A stretch of DNA of 22,500 nt. Source: Auanema rhodensis (Eukaryota > Nematoda > Chromadorea > Rhabditida > Rhabditidae). A program made the position numbers and the translations under genes. The DNA lies in the NCBI GenBank assembly GCA_964057225.1, contig CAXKVF010000004.1, positions 85,001 to 107,500 of the forward strand, written 5' to 3'. The notes under the pieces were generated by a model, which made no database searches, was not told the origin of the DNA, and was given only the letters and a program-made list of their open reading frames with translations. Each line of letters begins with the position of its first letter. The first letter of the stretch is position 1. Positions 1 to 8,570 of the stretch are shown piece by piece.

Positions 1-113
1 GTTACGACTTTTGCCCGGTTCAAGCCAATGCGATCAAAATGATTTCTACGGAAGTAAAGCCGAAGCCCAACAACCATTGTCCTCATGTTTCTCGAATAAG
101 CTCAGTTCCGGAC

Positions 114-148
<35 letters not shown>

Positions 149-581
149 ATCAGCGCGAGTTGATGACTCACACTTACTAGGAATTCCTCGTTCATGGGAA
201 ATAATTACAATTCCCAATCCCGGTCACGGAAGAATTTCAACGGATTACCAAAACCTTTCAGCCATGGAAAACCAGTTGCATCCTCCAGTGTAGCGCGCGT
301 GCAGCCCCGGACATCTAAGGGCATCACAGACCTGTTATCGCTCAATCTCGTGCGGTTAAACACCGCTTATCCCTCTAAGAAGTTATATGAACCAAAAAAT
401 TCACTAACTATTTAGTAGACTAGAGTCTCGCTCGTTATCGGAATAAACCAGACAAATCGCTCCACCAACTAAGAACGGCCATGCACCACCAACCACCAAA
501 TCGAGAAAGAGCTATCAACCTGTCAATCCTACTGGTGTCCGGGCCGGGTGAGTTTTCCCGTGTTGAGTCAAATTAAGCCGC

Positions 582-615
<34 letters not shown>

Positions 616-1712
616 TCTTTAAGTTTCAGCTTTGCAACCATACTACCCCCAGAACCGAAAAACTTTCGTTTCCGGGAAGCTCCCCGATGAAGCACGAATA
701 CTCCTCCGGATCGCTAGATGGCATAGTTTACGGTCAGAACTAGGGCGGTATCTAATCGCCTTCGAACCTCTGACTTTCGTTCTTGATTAAAGAAGACATT
801 CTTGGCAATTGCTTTCGCTTTTGAGCGTCCCCCTACGGTCCACGAATTTCACCTCTCGCGCAGGGATACGAATGCCCCCGAATTGTCCCTATTAATCATT
901 AATTCGACTCTTAAACCAATAAATAGAACCGAAGTCCTCTTTTATTATTCCATGATAGCACATACAAGCAATCGCTTGCTTTGAGCGCTTTGATTTATTC
1001 AAAGTAAACTCGCCAGCCAGTATACACACCGAAGTACATACACAAAACCGACAAAATAGACACATCTATGATTACCGGCAAGCCGTATCACAGAAAATGC
1101 CTCAGATCCAACTACGAGCTTTTTAACTACAGCAATAACGTTTTACACTAGTGGAGCTGGAATTACCGCGGCTGCTGGCACCAGACTTGCCCTCCACTGG
1201 GTCCTTGTAGAGCTATTTAAGCTCAGCTCATTGAAATAATCAATCTAAAAAGATTGATCTTTTTATTTTTAGTTACTATCTCACTGAAGTAGTGGATAAG
1301 TTACGCGCCTGCTGCCTTCCTTGGATGTGGTAGCCGTTTCTAAGGCTCCCTCTCCGGAGTCGAACCCTAATTCTCCGTTACCCGTGATAACCATGGTAAA
1401 ACTCTATATTACCATCAGGTTGATAGGGCAAACATTAATCTCGAACATCGACAGTAAAACCGTCGATTAACTGGGTTATTCAGAGTCAACAAACATAAAA
1501 TTGGTTTGTACTAATAACTGCGTTGAACTTGGGAAGAAGAACAACTATTAAGCATGTATTAGCTCCAGAATTACCACAGTTATCCATAGAAATCGAGAAA
1601 AATCATATCTGCTCTAATGAGCCGTTCGCAGTTTCTCAAAAATGATGAACTTTATACATGCATGGCTTAATCTTTTACTTGAGCATACAGCGCTGACAGA
1701 ATCAATCAGATT
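1..1712 (-). rRNA. 18S (SSU) ribosomal RNA, 3' end cut by window edge
   Basis: Structural RNA of the small ribosomal subunit. On the minus strand the 5' end reads CTGATTGATTCTGTCAGCG at about 1712-1694. Universal landmarks follow in order: ATTAAGCCATGCATG (about 1657-1671), CCGCGGTAATTCCAGCTC near 1155-1172, GAAACTTAAAGAAATTGAC near 610-630, TTAATTTGACTCAACACGGG near 560-580, and ACGGGCGGTGTGTAC near 117-131. It runs off the window at AAGTCGTAAC, so roughly the last 40 nt lie outside. The landmarks look intact, so I read this as a plausible functional gene. The 5'-terminal sequence is the rhabditid nematode form. 28S lies upstream on the same strand, the usual tandem rDNA order. Confidence 0.97.
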
Positions 1713-1997
1713 CGCAATAGAGAATCCATTATTTCTTACTAAACAATATAAATATCGAGAAGTAGAATAATTTTTTTTTTCACAATTCACCAAAAAAAAT
1801 TAGGAAAGTTGAAAAATCACACAGAAACGACACAATATAGAAAATATTCACATTTTTCAATGTGAACAAGTAAAATTGCAGATAACGAAAATTATTGTAA
1901 AAATTTTCTCCTGCTACCTTACGATTGTGAAATCGTTTCGGTGAATAGTGTAACAATCTTCAGATATTATTTCATAATGTTTATATTCTGATGAAAC
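1713..1997 (-). other. External transcribed spacer next to 18S, unique AT-rich sequence
   Basis: This sits directly upstream of the 18S 5' end on the transcribed strand, so by position it is the 3' part of the 5' external transcribed spacer. It is AT-rich with homopolymer runs. I see no gene, no strong hairpin and no repeat until the 30-bp array begins near 1998. Confidence 0.6.
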
Positions 1998-2460
1998 ATT
2001 CCAGTAAAAATACTATGTAAATTACTTTTCCTGCAAAAATACACGAAGAAACTACTTTTCCTGCAAAAATACACGAAGAAACTACTTTTCCTGCAAAAAT
2101 ACACAAAGAAAAACTTTTCATGTATAAATACACGAAAAAAAATTTTTCTTGCAAAAAGACACGAAGAAACTACATTTCCTGCAAAAATACACGAAAAAAA
2201 ATTAATCCTGCAAAAATACACAAAGAAAAAGTTTTCATGTATAAATACACGAAAAAAAAGTTTTCCTGCAAAAATACACGAAGAAACTACTTTTCCTGCA
2301 AAAATACACGAAAAAAATTTTTTCCTGCAAAAATACACGAAAAAAATTTTTTCCTGCAAAAATACACAAAAAAAAATTTTTCCCTGTAAAAATTCAAAAA
2401 AAATTTTTTCCCTTGTAAAAATTCACTAAAAAATTTTTCTCCCTGCAAAATTGCGAAAAA
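1998..2460. repeat. ~30-bp tandem repeats in the rDNA spacer
   Basis: About 14-15 degenerate copies of a unit close to CCTGCAAAAATACACGAAG plus A/T-rich filler, repeated every ~28-32 bp. Copies on the 18S-proximal side (2026-2110) are nearly identical; copies toward 2460 decay. Open frames on both strands of this array are products of the periodicity, not genes. Position between 18S and the spacer subrepeats marks it as an rDNA spacer microsatellite-like array. Confidence 0.85.
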
Positions 2461-2508
2461 AAAATTTTTATTCAGAAATACTTCCCCGAAGACATATGGT
2501 ATCAAAAT

Positions 2509-3664
2509 TTCGTTTCTCTCTCATTTACTTGATTGATTCTGTCAGCGCTGTATGCTCAAGTAAAAGATTAAGCCATGCATGTATAAAGTTCATCATTTTT
2601 GAGAAACTGCGATATTCTCACAGCTCAGAGACCAAAAAAAATTTCAAAGTCCAAAAAAAATTTTTTTTCCAACATGTTTTCACGATACTCTCAAAACATT
2701 TTTTACACATTTTTAAAGAGTTTTAACATCTGAATTGAGAAACAAAATTTTTTTTTTTTACTTGATTGATTCTGTCAGCGCTGTATGCTCAAGTAAAAGA
2801 TTAAGCCATGCATGTATAAAGTTCATCATTTTTGAGAAATTGCGAAAGGCTCACAGCTCAGAGACCAAAAAAATTTCCAAGTCCAAAAAAAATTTCTAAA
2901 TCCAAAAAAAAATTCCAAGTCCAAAAAAAAATTTCCAAGTCCCAAAAAAATTTCCAAGTCCAAAAAAAATTTTCAAGTTCAAAAAAATTTTTTTTCCAAC
3001 TTGTTTTCACGATACTCTCAAAACATTTTTTACACATTTTTAAAGAGTTTAAACATTTGAATTGAGAAACAAAATTTTTTTTTTTTACTCGATTGATTCT
3101 GTCAGCGCTGTAGCTTTCGTCAAGGATTAAGCCATGCGAATGGCTCAGAGACCAAAAAAAATTTCCAAGTCCAAAAAAAATTTTTTTTCAAACTTGTTTT
3201 CACGATACTCTCAAAACATTTTTTACACCTTTTTAAAGAGTTTAAACATTTGAATTGAGAAACAAAATTTTTTTTTTTTACTCGATTGATTCTGTCAGCG
3301 CTGTAGCTTTCGTCAAGGATTAAGCCATGCCAACCGCTCACCGACCACAAAATTTTTTTTTCACGTACTTGATTGATTCTGTCAGCGCTGTATGCTCAAG
3401 TAAAAGATTAAGCCATGCATGTAGAAAGTTGAACTTTTTTAGCCTAACCGCCAACCCACCAAAAATTTTTTCTAGTCAAAAATTATGGAAATTTTTGAAA
3501 AAATATGCAAATTTTTTTTTTCAAAACTATTTTTCAGAGTAGTCTTATTCTATTTTCTGACTCTTTTTACATATTTTACACTATATATGAAATATGTTTT
3601 GAAAAATTTCCCGATATGGCTTAATCCTTGAGGAAAGCTACAGCGCTGACAGAATCAATCAAGT
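2509..3664. repeat. rDNA spacer subrepeats carrying copies of the 18S 5' end
   Basis: Six copies of the first ~45-95 nt of 18S occur here. Five are on the plus strand, starting near 2529, 2762, 3087, 3281 and 3365; one is on the minus strand at 3618-3664. The authentic 18S is minus, so five of six are inverted relative to it. The first two run about 95 nt and diverge at their distal end. Two (3087, 3281) carry a shared internal change (GTAGCTTTCGTCAAGG) that replaces part of the normal sequence. Copies are linked by a shared spacer with CCAAGTCCAAAAAAAA runs and CACGATACTCTCAAAACATT. Upstream of each copy is T(A)CTTGATTGATTCTG, which is not the flank of the real 18S, so these form a family that has spread as a unit. 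Confidence 0.88.
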
Positions 3665-3919
3665 AAAATTTGCCATTTTTATCAAAATTTTTGATTTTTT
3701 TAATAAAATTTCTCGGGTGACCATTTATATGCGCTTTTTTTTGAAAAATGGTCCCAATATTCCAATAAAGTATACTTTTTCTTACAAATAAAGTATACCT
3801 TTTCTTACAAATAAAGTATACCTTTTTTTTTAATAAGGTATCAATATTGCTAGCGCTATATACAATCAATAAAACGTTATTTGAAAAAAGAATAAGGTAT
3901 ACTTTCAGGTATAAAACAA
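3665..3919. other. Spacer just downstream of 28S, with short AAATAAAGTATACC repeats
   Basis: Position just past the 28S 3' end on the minus strand makes this the 3' external spacer or termination region. It holds three tandem copies of a ~23-bp unit containing AAATAAAGTATACCTTTT (3763-3830) and a related AAGGTATACTTT near 3893. I see no gene. A role in termination is possible from position alone. Confidence 0.55.
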
Positions 3920-4347
3920 AACATCCAATCAAAGGATAGTCTCAACAGATCGCAGTATATAAAGACTGCTCTACTGGATACAACACCTTGACCAGTTCTC
4001 AAGTCGTATACAAGAGATTTAGCGCCCTGACGTTGACCAGAGTTTTCTGGCTTTAACAACCATGAAAGATTCCCTTTCACGGATATGTTATATACTAGGG
4101 CATAAGCTCTCGTGTGAACACGAGATATAGTTGCCTTCCGACACCAAGAAGCAACGTTATCGTAACCATTATTAGGTAGGATTCTGATTTAGAGGCGTTC
4201 AGTCATAATCCTACTAATGGTAGCTTCGGACCATTGGCCTTTCGACCAAGTCCATGAACCAAATGTTAGAACCACCTGTTCCTCTCGTACTGAGGTGGAT
4301 TACTATCGCAACAATCAAGTCTACAGTAGGGTAAAACTAACCTGTCT
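3920..4347 (-). rRNA. 28S (LSU) ribosomal RNA, 3'-terminal fragment
   Basis: The minus strand reads the last ~430 nt of large-subunit rRNA. Landmarks are AGACAGGTTAGTTTTACCCT (near 4347-4328), TTGTTGCGATAGTAATCC, CAGTACGAGAGGAACAGG, TTGGTCGAAAGGCCAATGG, GATTATGACTGAACGCCTC, and a terminal part matching the end of eukaryotic 28S down to about TTTGATTGGATG (near 3920). The gene is broken: going 5', homology stops at AGACAGG (4347), where other 28S genes continue with GACCGTCGTG. From 4348 the sequence is palindromic repeat. This is either an insertion inside 28S or a rearranged rDNA edge. The 5' part of 28S is not in the window. Confidence 0.93.
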
Positions 4348-4600
4348 TGCTTGTAACCGTTTGGTTACATGGTAAAACGTAATTGTATCCAAATGGATAC
4401 AAGTTGTTTTACCTGTATCCAAATCGATACGTTTCAGTTTTACCATGTATCCAAATGGGTACTTTTTAGTTTTACCATGTATCAAAATGGATACATCTTA
4501 GTTTTACCCTGTATCCGAATGGGTACATTTTAGTTTTACCGTGTATCCAAATTGATACATTTTTGTTTTACCATTTATGGAAATTAATACAGTTTGAGTG
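4348..4600. repeat. Palindromic repeat array abutting 28S (outer array)
   Basis: Eight ~31-bp units, each a near-perfect palindrome such as GTATCCAAATGGATAC flanked by GTTTTACC(A/C)T. The first unit (4352-4378) has its flank in the opposite orientation (CATGGTAAAAC) to the other seven. Centres vary (AAATGG, AAATCG, AAATTG) while the arms stay complementary. The array touches the 28S break, and 28S itself carries GTTTTACCCT about 20 nt away in the adjoining fragment. The same family recurs at 8244-8462, 11080-11380 and 20858-22362. Confidence 0.9.
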
Positions 4601-5730
4601 GTTTACTCGATGTTTTCCAGTTTTCTCCAGGCAGTCTGATCAAACTACATACAAAACAATATAAAAAGTGCTTGTATTGAAAGTAAAACTTTCAAAATAC
4701 GAATCATTCTCATGAGAATCTGATCAAACTACGTACAAAATGGTATAGAAAGTGCTTGTATTGATAGTAATACTTTCTATACCTGGGGGGGATACCCCCC
4801 CAGACCCCCCGGATCTGGGATTGGGCACTCCCGCTGCATAAGAGATGGATGCTTTGCCCAATAGTTGAAGCTTAGTCAATAAATAAACTCAAATTATGAA
4901 TCATTGTCATGGGAATCTGATCAAACTACATACAAAACAATATAAAAAATGCTTGTATTGAAAGTAAAACTTTCAAAATACGAATCATTCTCATGAGAAT
5001 CTGATCAAACTACGTACAAAATGGTATAGAAAGTGCTTGTATTGATAGTAATACTTTCTATACCTGGGGGGGATACCCCCCCAGACCCCCCGGATCTGGG
5101 ATTGGGCACTCCCGCTGCATAAGAGATGAATGCTTTGCCCAATAGTTGAAGCTTATTCAATAAATAAACTCAAATTATGAATCATTGTCATGGGAATCTG
5201 ATCAAACTACTTACAAAACAATATAAAAAGTGCTTGTATTGAAAGTAAAACTTTCAAAATACGAATCATTCTCATGAGATTCTGATCAAACTACGTACAA
5301 AATGGTATAGAAAGTGCTTGTATTGATAGTAATACTTTCTATACCTGGGGGGGATACCCCCCCAGACCCCCCGGATCTGGGATTGGGCACTCCCGCTGCA
5401 TAAGAGATGGATGCTTTGCCCAATAGTTGAAGCTTAGTCAATAAATAAACTCAAATTATGAATCATTGTCATGGGAATCTGATCAAACTACATACAAAAC
5501 AATATAAAAAGTGCTTGTATTGAAAGTAAAACTTTCAAAATACGAATCATTCTCATGAGAATCTGATCAAATTACATACAAAACAATAAAAAAAGTGCTT
5601 GTATTGATAGTAATACTTTCTATACCTGGGGGGGATACCCCCCCAGACCCCCCGGATCTGGGATTGGGCACTCCCGCTGCATAAGAGATGGATGCTTCGC
5701 CCAATAGTTAAGGCTCAATCGAAAAATAAA
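4601..5730. repeat. 281-bp tandem repeat, 4 copies, each with a perfect G7/C7 hairpin
   Basis: The period is exactly 281 bp, measured at ACCTGGGGGG (4781, 5062, 5343, 5624). Each unit holds two ~90-bp half-repeats beginning GATCAAACTAC(A/G)TACAAAA, and a perfect hairpin CTGGGGGGG / CCCCCCCAG with an ATA loop, followed by ACCCCCCGG and GGGATTGGGCACTCCC. These GC-rich islands contrast sharply with AT-rich surroundings. A diverged GATCAAACTACATAC module also lies at 8463-8560, next to the inner palindrome array, linking the outer and inner repeats of the element. Confidence 0.92.
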
Positions 5731-5766
5731 CTAAAATTACGAATGTGATATTAAATGATTTATTTT

Positions 5767-7601
5767 TCATAATATATCAATGTTAGGTAAATTTAAACTT
5801 ACATAGCTACAACATTTTTTATAAATTATGTATGTTACAATGCAAGTCAGTATAACAGGGAAAATCACAAGCAAACAGTGAAAGACAGAAGCAATTATAG
5901 TATTAAAATCAAACAGGTTATTCCAATTAAAAAAATTGCTATACTTATCCATTTCTTCTTTCTCTTTATTCCATTCCGCCAAGGATTTTATCTGAAACAA
6001 AATAAATAATTGAGAAATTAAATATTATCTTGTTACCTTTTCAGTTTCAAACTGCATTGTTATCAATGAAAGCTCTTCGTTTTCAGACTCAAGAATTGTA
6101 TCCTTAAAAAAAGTTTAAACGTTTCCTTTTTTAGTGAACTTACTCCGTGTTTAAATTTTTTATGTAAATGGGTGTCATAATCAGCTGTACCGTTTACATA
6201 CTGGTGTTCGAATTCCACACTTTGTCTTTGACCTAGTCGTAACCTGAAAATTTGAGTGGGGACATGGAAACGACGATACATGCCATTCATTCTCTCCATG
6301 TAGCTCTTAATGGAGGGATTATTACTAAACATGAATAAGATATTCGAAAAACCTTTTCTAATGTCGCTATTACAGCAAAATCATGACGTTGTCTTATTAC
6401 TGTTTTTTCTCTGTTCAAATTACGATGGATTCTAAATTACGGTGTATACATATTTTAATCATAATGTATATATTTTATACATTTTACAGTTCTTGAAGCT
6501 TTTCATATCGCATGAAACTTTAGATGTCGATAGTATGCAGGACATCAAATCCCCCTCAAAGAAAAGCAATTAATAAGTTTAATAAATTACAAAACTCACA
6601 TTTATACGACAGTCACTTTCGGCGATATCCAAGTAGAAATTATTTTTTTGGAAAATAATTTTTGGTGTATCAGCATAATAATACTTATTATCATCTAACA
6701 AATTACCAATATCGTATATCTGGAAAAAAAACCTATTGCTTTATAATAGCATGAAACATACGTCAAACATTTCTCCAATAGTTAATACTTCATTGTATGT
6801 GACTCTCATGTCAATCATTCCGTTTGAATAACAGGCAATTGGTTTTATTTCAATTAAACCAAGCCAATCGTCTGCAATTTTTTCGAACTCGGTCGTATTC
6901 ACGCCTAACATGATAGCCCATTCCTTCAAGAAAAATATTTTAATATATCTAAAATATACTGATATACCTTGTCCATTTTCTGCGTTCCAAAAAGATACGG
7001 ATGAGCAATATTTTTGGCGAACAAATCCTCTAAAGGATACGAGAATATTGCTCTAATATCATTCTCAAGGGAAGCTTTTTGAACATGGGCTGTGAGTTTT
7101 GAGATATTGGAATTAGCAATTTCCAGTTTCTCATATAAACGGTTCAAATGCTTTGCTGACTCATCACGCATCAGATCAATTTCTAATTTCTGGAAAAAAA
7201 TAGGTCAAATAAACAAGCATAACTGTATTACCAATGCAACCCCACTTCCAATAGCGGTTCCTCCTAGCAAGAGAGCAGTTCCAACTGCAAGACCAGTCAA
7301 AAGTTCTCGTTTATCTCTCGAGCTACTTATCTCAAAGCCATGTCGCTCACACGTCATAGTAAATAATTTATTCACATACGACGTGAGGTCACGGCTATAA
7401 GAATTTTCTTTTTTTGAGGCAAAAATGTAGCTCAGCGTTACACTTTTTTTAGCCCCTATCATTCTAAAAATATGACCTTATTTCTTTAAAATAGAATAAA
7501 ACTCACATTCCATTATACAATTTTTCTCTCATTATTCTTGACATATTTTCTCCTGCGATACGAATCACCAGAAAAACAAAAATGAAAGAAAAAAGACGCA
7601 T
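5767..7601 (-). CDS. Envelope-like secreted/membrane glycoprotein, multi-exon
   Basis: Predicted viral-type envelope or fusion-like glycoprotein encoded by about nine exons. The start ATG at 7601 opens a 95-nt first exon (7601-7507) coding a hydrophobic signal peptide. Later exons are about 7463-7232, 7189-6968, 6923-6762, 6719-6600, less certain pieces between 6560 and 6350, then 6332-6144, 6102-6037 and 5991-5767. Exon 2 holds a basic RDKR motif like a furin site, directly followed by a ~25-residue Gly/Ala-rich hydrophobic stretch resembling a fusion peptide. Exon 3 has a heptad-like helix (LNRLYEKLEIANSNISKL). The last exon has one strong ~25-residue membrane segment and a short Cys/Lys tail. 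This order fits class I-like fusogens. I cannot assign a family, and a pore-forming or nematode-specific secreted protein is an alternative. It is transcribed from the left promoter (TATA 7953-7960). Confidence 0.6.
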
Positions 7602-7790
7602 AACGAACTGAAAATTTTATAAAATGTTACTGTTTTCAAAACAAAACAAAATTAATAAAAACAATTTACTACTCAATGAAAATAACAAAAAAGATAATTG
7701 TTGACAGAGTATAAGAAAACACTAAGAATACAAATTCAATTCAGAAAGAAATTTTGGATCTCATCAGGCCTTTTGTTTAAATTTGAAAAA

Positions 7791-7879
7791 CTTCAATGAA
7801 ATTGCAAAACTGGCATATCTTAAAGTCTGTATAGCTCTGATGAGCCAACCACACAAAGAGATTTTGTTTTTTATTGAAG
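7791..7879 (-). promoter_or_regulatory. Structured leader RNA motif, left copy
   Basis: Minus strand: outer stem CTTCAAT/ATTGAAG (7879-7873 with 7797-7791) closes a conserved core with GGTTGGCTC, loop ATCA, GAGCT, then CAGAC and TAAGATA. The P3 hairpin GGCTC/GAGCT matches both right-arm copies; the loop differs. The middle stem carries one mismatch (GTGTG against CAGAC) and lacks two bases found in the other copies. It lies in the presumed 5' leader of the envelope-like gene. Confidence 0.65.
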
Positions 7880-7952
7880 CTGTCTGAGACAATTGAATAA
7901 ACTAAGAAAAGCAAGTACGATGAGAAAATGACTCAAAAGAGTCAAATAAAAG

Positions 7953-7960
7953 TTTATATA
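7953..7960 (-). promoter_or_regulatory. TATA box of the envelope-like gene
   Basis: Minus strand TATATAAA within GAACTAGTATATAAACTT. The right promoter has GAACTGGTATATAAACCT at the mirrored position. Conservation across both arms while the surroundings have diverged supports a real core promoter. Transcription would begin roughly 30 nt downstream, giving a ~320-nt structured leader before the ATG at 7601. Confidence 0.65.
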
Positions 7961-8148
7961 CTAGTTCATAACTCATATGAACAGCCTGATCTTATCTGGT
8001 TAAAAGATATACCGCATTCTCAGGTACATCATGAACAGGCTAACAATAATTTCAAAAAAAGTGAACAAAGACGCTAAGTTCATATTTATTTTGTTAGATA
8101 TGTTCTAATTCATAAAAAAGATTTTCTTTAATTTGAACAATATAAAGA

Positions 8149-8245
8149 TTGACTTGATTGATCCTGTCAGCACTGAGCGTTGTATGCTCAAGTTAAAGAT
8201 TGAGCTATATATTTTGAAAGTTAGAAAAATATGAAGATGCATTCG
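8149..8245 (+). repeat. 18S 5'-end fragment, left inner copy
   Basis: TTGATTGATCCTGTCAGC, then TGTATGCTCAAG and AAAGATTGAGC, matches 18S nt ~1-50 with a small insertion (ACTGAGCGT). A non-rRNA tail follows (TTTGAAAGTTAGAAAAATA) and is shared with the inverted copy at 11397-11487, so both descend from one duplicated unit in the inverted arms. Confidence 0.85.
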
Positions 8246-8462
8246 ATTGAACCAAATGGATACCGGGTAAACCTTAGTGTAACCATATGGATACCGGGTT
8301 AAACATTTTGTAACCATATGGTTACATGGTAAAACTTTTTGTAACCATATGGATACATGGTAAAACTTTTTGTAACCATATGGTTACAGGGTAAAACTTT
8401 TTGTAACCATATGGTTACAGGGTAAAACTTTTTGTAACCATATGGATACACGGTAAAACTTG
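8244..8462 (-). repeat. Palindromic repeat array, inner left
   Basis: Six full units and one partial, ~31 bp each, with core TGTAACCATATGGTTACA or the variant ending GGATACA, followed by (T/G)GGTAAAAC. Flank orientation is opposite to the inner right array. Most cores are perfect 18-bp palindromes; several have one half-site changed. Confidence 0.9.
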
Positions 8463-8570
8463 CTTGAGGAAAATATAAACTCAAAATACAAATTATTTTC
8501 ATGAAAGTTTGATCAAACTACATACAGAAATTTAACAAAATGTTATATTAAAAGTAATAATTTCTTTCTT
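8463..8570. repeat. Diverged copy of the 281-bp repeat's GATCAAACTAC module
   Basis: AACTCAAAATACAAATTATTTTCATG and GTTTGATCAAACTACATAC (8477-8525) resemble the half-repeat of the 4601-5730 array, without the G7/C7 hairpin. It bridges the inner left palindromes and the 178-bp array. Confidence 0.7.

Larger units (their letters stand above)
7741..8462. repeat. Left arm of large inverted repeat (partner 11080-12440)
   Basis: Read on the minus strand this segment matches the right arm in the same order: palindrome units, 18S 5'-end fragment, AATATGAACTTAGCGTC (near 8070-8086), GATCAGGCTGTT, TATATAAAC promoter, stem-loop leader, and CTTTCTGAATTGAATTTG. The match is patchy, with indels. The right arm has a duplicated block and a second stem-loop copy that the left lacks. 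The arms bracket the 178-bp array and place both promoters facing outward. Confidence 0.82.

Noticed and set aside
1967-2505. Open frames of up to 130 codons on both strands in the 30-bp repeats (FVYFCRK-type repeats)
   Set aside because: The frames follow the repeat period on both strands and have low-complexity content; rDNA spacer location argues against coding.
3920-4347. R1/R2-type retrotransposon insertion in 28S
   Set aside because: The junction is not at the classical R2 or R1 sites, and no reverse transcriptase motif is visible anywhere in the window.
4348-4600. Telomere-like array next to rDNA
   Set aside because: No TTAGGC repeats; units are palindromic, of both orientations, and recur internally at three other places with genes beyond them.
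7092-7400. Plus-strand ORF of 102 codons
   Set aside because: It is antisense to exons 2 and 3 of the envelope-like gene, with no supporting motif or splice context.
7836-7845. CTGATGAG, the hammerhead ribozyme core
   Set aside because: The required GAAA partner and cleavage triplet are not positioned around it, and the other two copies of the motif lack this string.
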